NCBI GenBank assembly: GCA_015501055.1
Contig: JADNYV010000969.1
Location: forward strand, 1-11,723
Origin: Mucidula mucida
Lineage: Eukaryota; Basidiomycota; Agaricomycetes; Agaricales; Physalacriaceae
Direction: 5' to 3'
DNA: 11,723 bases
The notes beneath the pieces are model-generated. The model saw only the letters and a program-made list of their open reading frames with translations, did not search any database and was not told the DNA's origin. Position numbers and translations under genes: made by a program. This document shows, piece by piece, positions 8,016 to 11,723 of this stretch (the first letter of the stretch is position 1; every line of letters begins with the position of its first letter).

Positions 8016-8492
8016 ATTGTCCTTGGGTACTTTGAGGCCGTCTTGCCTCATGTTTCGCTCGCTCATCGTGCGGTAGAATTTCAAGTCGCTCGTCACCACC
8101 GTCATGTCGGACGTTGCCTTTCGCCCTCTCTGGACTCTACGTCGCCTATGACCATCATGTACATGGGTGTACTGACCCGCCTCTACGAATGCTGCGATGG
8201 CTGAATTCTGGGTACGTCGAGCGCTGTCCTTTATATCCCGCCTTCACTGAATCCCTGTACATAGTGCTGTCTTGATCCCAGAGTCAATAGTGTGATAGAT
8301 ATGGGCATATCGAGGTAAGCTGGATCTCTCCAGCCGTTACAGTCATTGACTACCAATTCCACCACCCTTTTGCAGACCGCGTTACGCGATGCGCTCGTGT
8401 TATGGACGCCGCCTTCATACTGCCACTAACATCAAGATATAGCTGCCAGTGTTTGGTTCGAACGGGTCCAGTTTGTAGTGACTGTCGTGTGT
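7926..8492 (+). repeat. Duplicated gene-fragment block, copy A
   Basis: This block is collinear with 9378-9874. Shared marks in order are a GAGCTCG start, the coding stretch AVLPHVSLAHRAV (about 8036-8076), an intron at 8212-8264 (GTACGTCG donor, ATAG acceptor), an intron at 8315-8375 (GTAAGC donor, TTGAC, TTTTGCAG acceptor), a terminal exon ending in TAG near 8440, and a 38-base identical run at 8455-8492. Divergence elsewhere is substantial, with several indels. In copy A the AVLPHV frame continues to about 8204 with LTRLYECCDG before TGA. The block is evidently the 3' part of an intron-containing gene that was duplicated; the ancestral product is not recognised. Confidence 0.8.
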
Positions 8493-8502
8493 CATTATTT
8501 AC

Positions 8503-8659
8503 TTGGCTTCGTGGTAAATGGCGGTTTCGCTACGTGCCGACTGTACAGTGTTCGCACATCATCGACGAAGACGCTGCATGAAGACAGGCCCATGAAATCG
8601 ACTAGAAAGTCGACGCTCTCGTTTACTTGGGCCTTGCTCAAGCGAAGACGCGTTCTGCT
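8503..8659 (+). repeat. Small duplicated block X, copy A
   Basis: It is related to 9245-9377: both begin TTGGCTTCG, share GCTACGT about 25-30 bases on, share CGTTTACTTG followed by GCCTTG, and end TTCTGCT. In the second location this block directly precedes the larger repeat; here it follows the larger repeat's first copy. That order is what a decayed tandem array would give. The 61-codon frame at 8478-8663 runs through it but is not clearly a gene. Confidence 0.6.
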
Positions 8660-9244
8660 ATGATACGATGCGCGCTTCGACCAGCCTTTCATCTATACTG
8701 ACTTGACATTTAGTATCACCGAGCACGGATGGAAACACAGTCCTCAGCAAGCGAACGACACCGTGGGTAGATATCCGTGATGCATTTCCTTTTCTGACTT
8801 GCATCCCGACCAGGCGCAATTGTGGTAATTTCCTGACACAGACAACGATAAATCAGTCATGCCCTCGAGTCCGAGGAGCGGCTAAACTGTCCCAAAGACG
8901 TCCTCCGTATCGGCGCTGCACTCGAGCAGTACACTTGTCTATGCGCAGGTTCACTTCACACCGGCTGATGAACATGATTCTGGACGGCGCCATCCGAGGA
9001 AAACTGGAAGTGAAGTCCAATTGCCGCGTGTCTGAGCCTTGACTCGGTTGTCCAAGCTAGACTTGCCTGAATTTGCCATGGTACGCTGCTCGCTTTGATT
9101 ATCTTGTGCACACTAATCACTTCTTGCAGTGAATTCCATGAACAACGGGCCCATACCATACGCGCCGCAATTGCGCGTTTCTGTACCAGGAGATGCATCG
9201 ACTGGTTTGAAGGCCCTTAAGAACGGTTGTACCTATCCATACCC
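8660..9244 (+). other. Spacer with exon-like remnants
   Basis: Two plausible plus-strand introns are visible. One lies at 8766-8813 (GTAGAT donor, TTCTGAC, GACCAG acceptor), joining frames that read EHGWKHSPQQANDTV and GAIVVIS. The other lies at 9081-9129 (GTACGC donor, ACTAATC, TTGCAG acceptor, 49 nt). After the second, an ATG at 9138 opens a 56-codon frame to a TGA at 9306, containing NNGPIPYAPQLRVSVPGDAS. None of these matches a family I know. They look like exons of a decayed gene on the same strand as the repeats. Confidence 0.3.
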
Positions 9245-9377
9245 TTGGCTTCGCGCCGGTCGACTTTGGTCTGGCTACGTACCGGCTTATGTTGACCGCA
9301 CCGTGTGAAGGAGACTGGAACTCGACTGACAAGGCCCCTGTCGTTTACTTGAGCCTTGGCATTCAATAAATTCTGCT
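9245..9377 (+). repeat. Small duplicated block X, copy B
   Basis: Partner of 8503-8659. One plus-strand frame through it reads GFAPVDFGLATYRLMLTAPC and then EGDWNSTDKAPVVYLSLG before a TAA at the end of the block, suggesting it was once coding. It abuts the larger repeat copy B at 9378 without a gap. Confidence 0.6.
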
Positions 9378-9874
9378 GAGCTCGTTACAACTTTCCTGGC
9401 ACACTCTGGCGACGAGTAGGGCGAACTAGAGGGCGCTGTCGAACGGCCTTTTGGTACGTTGCGGCTGTCTTGCCACATGTTTCGCTCGCTCATCGTGCGG
9501 TAGATACCACCCTCTCTTCACCAATCGGGCATTTCCTTCCTCCCTCTCTGGAGTCGACGCCTGTTACACTTGATCGTACTGACAGGCCCTTATGAATATT
9601 GTGACGGCTTTGGTACGTCGAACTATGTCCTTTTATCCCTCCTTCACTGAATCCCAGTACGTAGTGCTCTGCATCTTGACCACAGAATCAACCAACATTC
9701 GGGCTTATCGAGGTAAGCTGGATTTCTCCAGCTATCTCGGTGATTGACTAACAATTCTGCCATCCTTTTGCGGACCGCGATGCGCTCGAGCCGCCTTGAT
9801 ACCGCGACTAAGCTCAAGAGATAGCTGCCAGTGCTCGGTTCGAACGGGTCCAGTTTGTAGTGACTGTCGTGTGT
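9378..9874 (+). repeat. Duplicated gene-fragment block, copy B, joined to the kinase
   Basis: Diverged copy of 7926-8492. The coding stretch reads YVAAVLPHVSLAHRAV here (about 9458-9505). The first intron is kept at 9613-9664 (52 nt against 53 in copy A). The second, at 9713-9773, has exactly the same 61-nt length, but its acceptor is TTTTGCGG instead of TTTTGCAG, so it should no longer splice there. A terminal exon-like frame reads ETAMRSSRLDTATKLKR then TAG. The final 38 bases (9837-9874) are identical to copy A. The similarity stops abruptly there and kinase-coding sequence begins. Confidence 0.8.
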
Positions 9875-11157
9875 TCGATATTTGTGGGCAGAAATTAGGT
9901 CCAAGTGAAAGATACACCATAGAACGTAAACTAGGCTGGGGCATGCACTCGAGCATCTGGCTCGCCCGGGATACTGTAGCCACCAAGTTCGTCGCCGTTA
10001 AGGTCTTGACGGGCTACTGGACCGGCATGTGTCGCAAGGGCATTGGTAGGGAGCCTGAGGTGTTGCGCGTTTTGGAAGAAGACGGAACGCATACACTGCA
10101 CTGTGTGCGTCTTTTAGAAACCTTTGAGCTTCCCGGCACGAGTGTGGCCGAAGGCGACCACATCTGCCTTGTTTCCCCTGTCTATCGCGGTGACTTTGGG
10201 GCCTTCTCATACCCTTATGTCGGGGCTGGGCAGTACCTCCCTCTTCCCGTCATTAAACGTGTTCTACTGCATACACTACGTGGTATCGTCTATGCACATG
10301 TCAACGACATCAAGAGGGATAACATCTTCATTGATACGGGCCTCACGAATGAAGAAATAGAGGACTTTCTTGTCCAAAATCCACCTCGACGACACGACCC
10401 GGAGATGTCTGAAGAAGGTATCGTGCAATCTGCGGTGTCTCAAACCTTTCCGCCGATATCCATGGAGGAAGCTGCTAAGGCTACGTATCTTCTTGCTGAC
10501 TTCAGTTCCGGTCAGTCATAATCTGTTATGTTTGGACTGTGTTTTGAATGCATCACAGCGCAAACCTCAGTCCTGCACCCTAACCACGAGATCGTGGTCA
10601 TTGCATTCCGCCCTCCCGAGGTCTTTCTGAATGCCCCGTGGGGCAAGCCCGCCGATATCTGGGCATTTGGTTGTTTGGTTAGTTCTCTCAATCTTTTGGG
10701 AATCGTGCTCGAACTCGCTGTTAAACTTGCAAACCAGGTTTTCGAAATGCTGACTGGAAGGCCGCTTTTCATCTACAAACGGAATGAGGTACTGCAGCTG
10801 TCCGAAGTTCCATCCATGATCTTCCAGATGGCTACTGTCACTCGCGAGATGTTCCAACCAGAATACCTCAAGGATCGTCCTGAGGCCTCCGAGTTGTTTG
10901 GGCCCGATGGTCAGTACTCTGACGCATTTTTGACACCGCCAGGCTGACCTCGGTCTCTAGGGAAATACAAAGATTCATTGACGTTCTTGAACAGATCCGT
11001 CGCGTATTGCTCGCAATGCAGTCAGCGTTTTGATGGCCAGGAGGAATTGATCGCGCCTGCAGCGGCTTTGATACATCGGGCTTTGCGCATTGACCCAGAG
11101 AAGCGCGTAAGCGCCGAAGAGTTACTGGAGGATCCGTGGTTCGACGACGTTGTTTGA
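9796..11157 (+). CDS. SRPK-like serine/threonine protein kinase, 5'-truncated and partly degenerate
   Basis: SRPK-family kinases phosphorylate serines in RS-rich proteins; mushrooms carry many diverged copies. Four exons fit: 9796-10510, 10559-10677, 10738-10909 and 10961-11157 (introns 48, 60 and 51 nt, GTCAGT, GTTAGT and GTCAGT donors), giving 400 residues from the open-frame start, which is TTG, not ATG. Motifs: KLGWGMHSSIWLARD glycine loop (residues 45-59), VAVK lysine K69, alpha-C glutamate in GREPEVL, ICLVSPVY hinge region, NEEIEDFLVQNPPRRHD insert (185-201), FRPPEVFLNAPWGKPADIW in exon 2, FGCLVFEMLTGRPLF across intron 2, and RIDPEKRVSAEELLEDPWFD at the C-terminus. Oddities: the catalytic loop reads YAHVNDIKRDN, about five residues short with the HxD histidine lost although D171, K173 and N176 remain; DFG is DFS (235-237). 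The first in-frame ATG is inside the glycine loop, and residues 1-27 come from the adjoining repeat. Probably a pseudokinase or decaying copy. Confidence 0.85.
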
Positions 11158-11723
11158 TGGCTATTACACGAGTAATTGTGCTAGCGACTTGGAGGCTGGT
11201 GACTCACGAAAGGCGTCTACTAGGCACGCCCAACTCAGAATTATTCTGTATCATAGTACACAGTGACACGGATTTGATCGCTACAGACATCAAGACAGCT
11301 GCTTAACGATAACGAGCACGGCCAAGCAGGCTCACATTGGTGTACAAACGAGAAGACGACGCTATGACAGCGAGGTCACCAACAGTGAGAAGGACACGCC
11401 AACGCGGACGAAGCTCGACGCTCCCACGTATTCTGCCACACGTGTTGTACAGGATCGAACCCGATTATGACGGTCGAGGCGGGATCCCGGCTCCAGTTAG
11501 TGCTGGAGGGTGGCATACACTAATCGAAATCAGTCCGAGGTAACTGGAATTCGTACCGATTCTAGTTAGGATCTGCTGACTGACGAAATCATTTTTGTCA
11601 TGCCCCATCCGCAACTCAAGTGCATACACCTTCAAATCAGTCCAAGTTTCCATACCCACCTCAGACGCGACGTGCTCACATTAAAAACCATATAGAAGGC
11701 GTGGCCAACGTGTCGAACGTCGC
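11158..11723. other. Downstream stretch with no recognised gene
   Basis: It follows the kinase stop codon. Short frames on the plus strand (11337-11543, 68 codons) and minus strand (11659-11465, 64 codons) overlap each other and show no motif I know. The 3' untranslated region of the kinase probably occupies the first one or two hundred bases. Nothing else was seen. Confidence 0.4.

Noticed and set aside
7875..8105. Minus-strand frames sharing MSERNM in both repeat copies
   Set aside because: Intron donors, branch points and acceptors in the repeats are all on the plus strand, and the shared peptide is the complement of the conserved plus-strand AVLPHVSLAHRAV region.
9831..9860. GGTTCGAAC, like a tRNA T-loop, present in both repeat copies
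   Set aside because: The flanking bases do not form a T-stem and no acceptor or anticodon arms can be drawn around either copy.
10528..10947. A separate 139-codon gene following the first kinase frame
   Set aside because: Its sequence contains kinase subdomains that continue the upstream exon once the 10511-10558 intron is removed.
10910..10960. In-frame TGA after TPPG in the kinase, as a nonsense mutation
   Set aside because: A 51-nt intron with GTCAGT donor, GCTGAC branch point and TCTAG acceptor removes it and restores GPDGKYKD, which fits the family.
11445..11475. GGGTTCGATCC on the minus strand, like a tRNA T-loop
   Set aside because: The stem does not pair properly and no cloverleaf is visible in the surrounding 90 bases.

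Overview
The window looks like a stretch of a filamentous basidiomycete genome, probably Agaricomycetes. The recognisable genes are broken by very short GT-AG introns (about 48-61 nt) with fungal branch points such as CTGAC, CTAAC and CTGAAC. One gene matches the SRPK-like kinase family that is expanded in mushrooms, and base composition is moderate. There are no bacterial-style operons, ribosome binding sites or CRISPR arrays. Lineage is an inference from gene structure and protein motifs; no database search was possible.

Layout. 1-770: no recognisable gene. 804-1661 (minus): a five-exon REEP/TB2-DP1/HVA22 endoplasmic-reticulum-shaping protein gene, clear by sequence but carrying one frame break inside exon 2. 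1846-1942: a degenerate GGATGGA minisatellite upstream of that gene. 2140-3300 (minus): several good splice signals and hydrophobic exon-like frames, but no gene I can name. 3300-4760: nothing recognised. 4763-5152 (plus): a candidate unknown gene fragment with one convincing intron, ending exactly where a transposon begins. 5150-5954: a complete, internally deleted hAT DNA transposon (805 bp) with 21-bp terminal inverted repeats, a perfect 8-bp target duplication and the C-terminal dimerisation segment of its transposase on the minus strand. 5963-7160: little recognisable. 7164-9874 (plus): a decayed, partly tandem-duplicated region. Two diverged copies of a gene fragment (7926-8492 and 9378-9874) share the positions of two introns and a peptide reading AVLPHVSLAHRAV. 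A linked smaller block is also repeated (8503-8659 and 9245-9377). 9796-11157 (plus): an SRPK-like serine/threonine kinase, four exons, whose 5' end is joined directly to the second repeat copy. It has no ATG ahead of its kinase domain and two changed catalytic motifs. 11158-11723: no recognised gene.

The genes do not form a pathway. The picture is one ordinary housekeeping-type membrane gene beside a rearranging region: a hAT insertion, segmental duplication with fossil introns, and a kinase copy that appears 5'-truncated and partly degenerate. I see no strong evidence for a new multi-gene system; the most unusual items are the kinase/repeat junction and the spliced-gene duplication.
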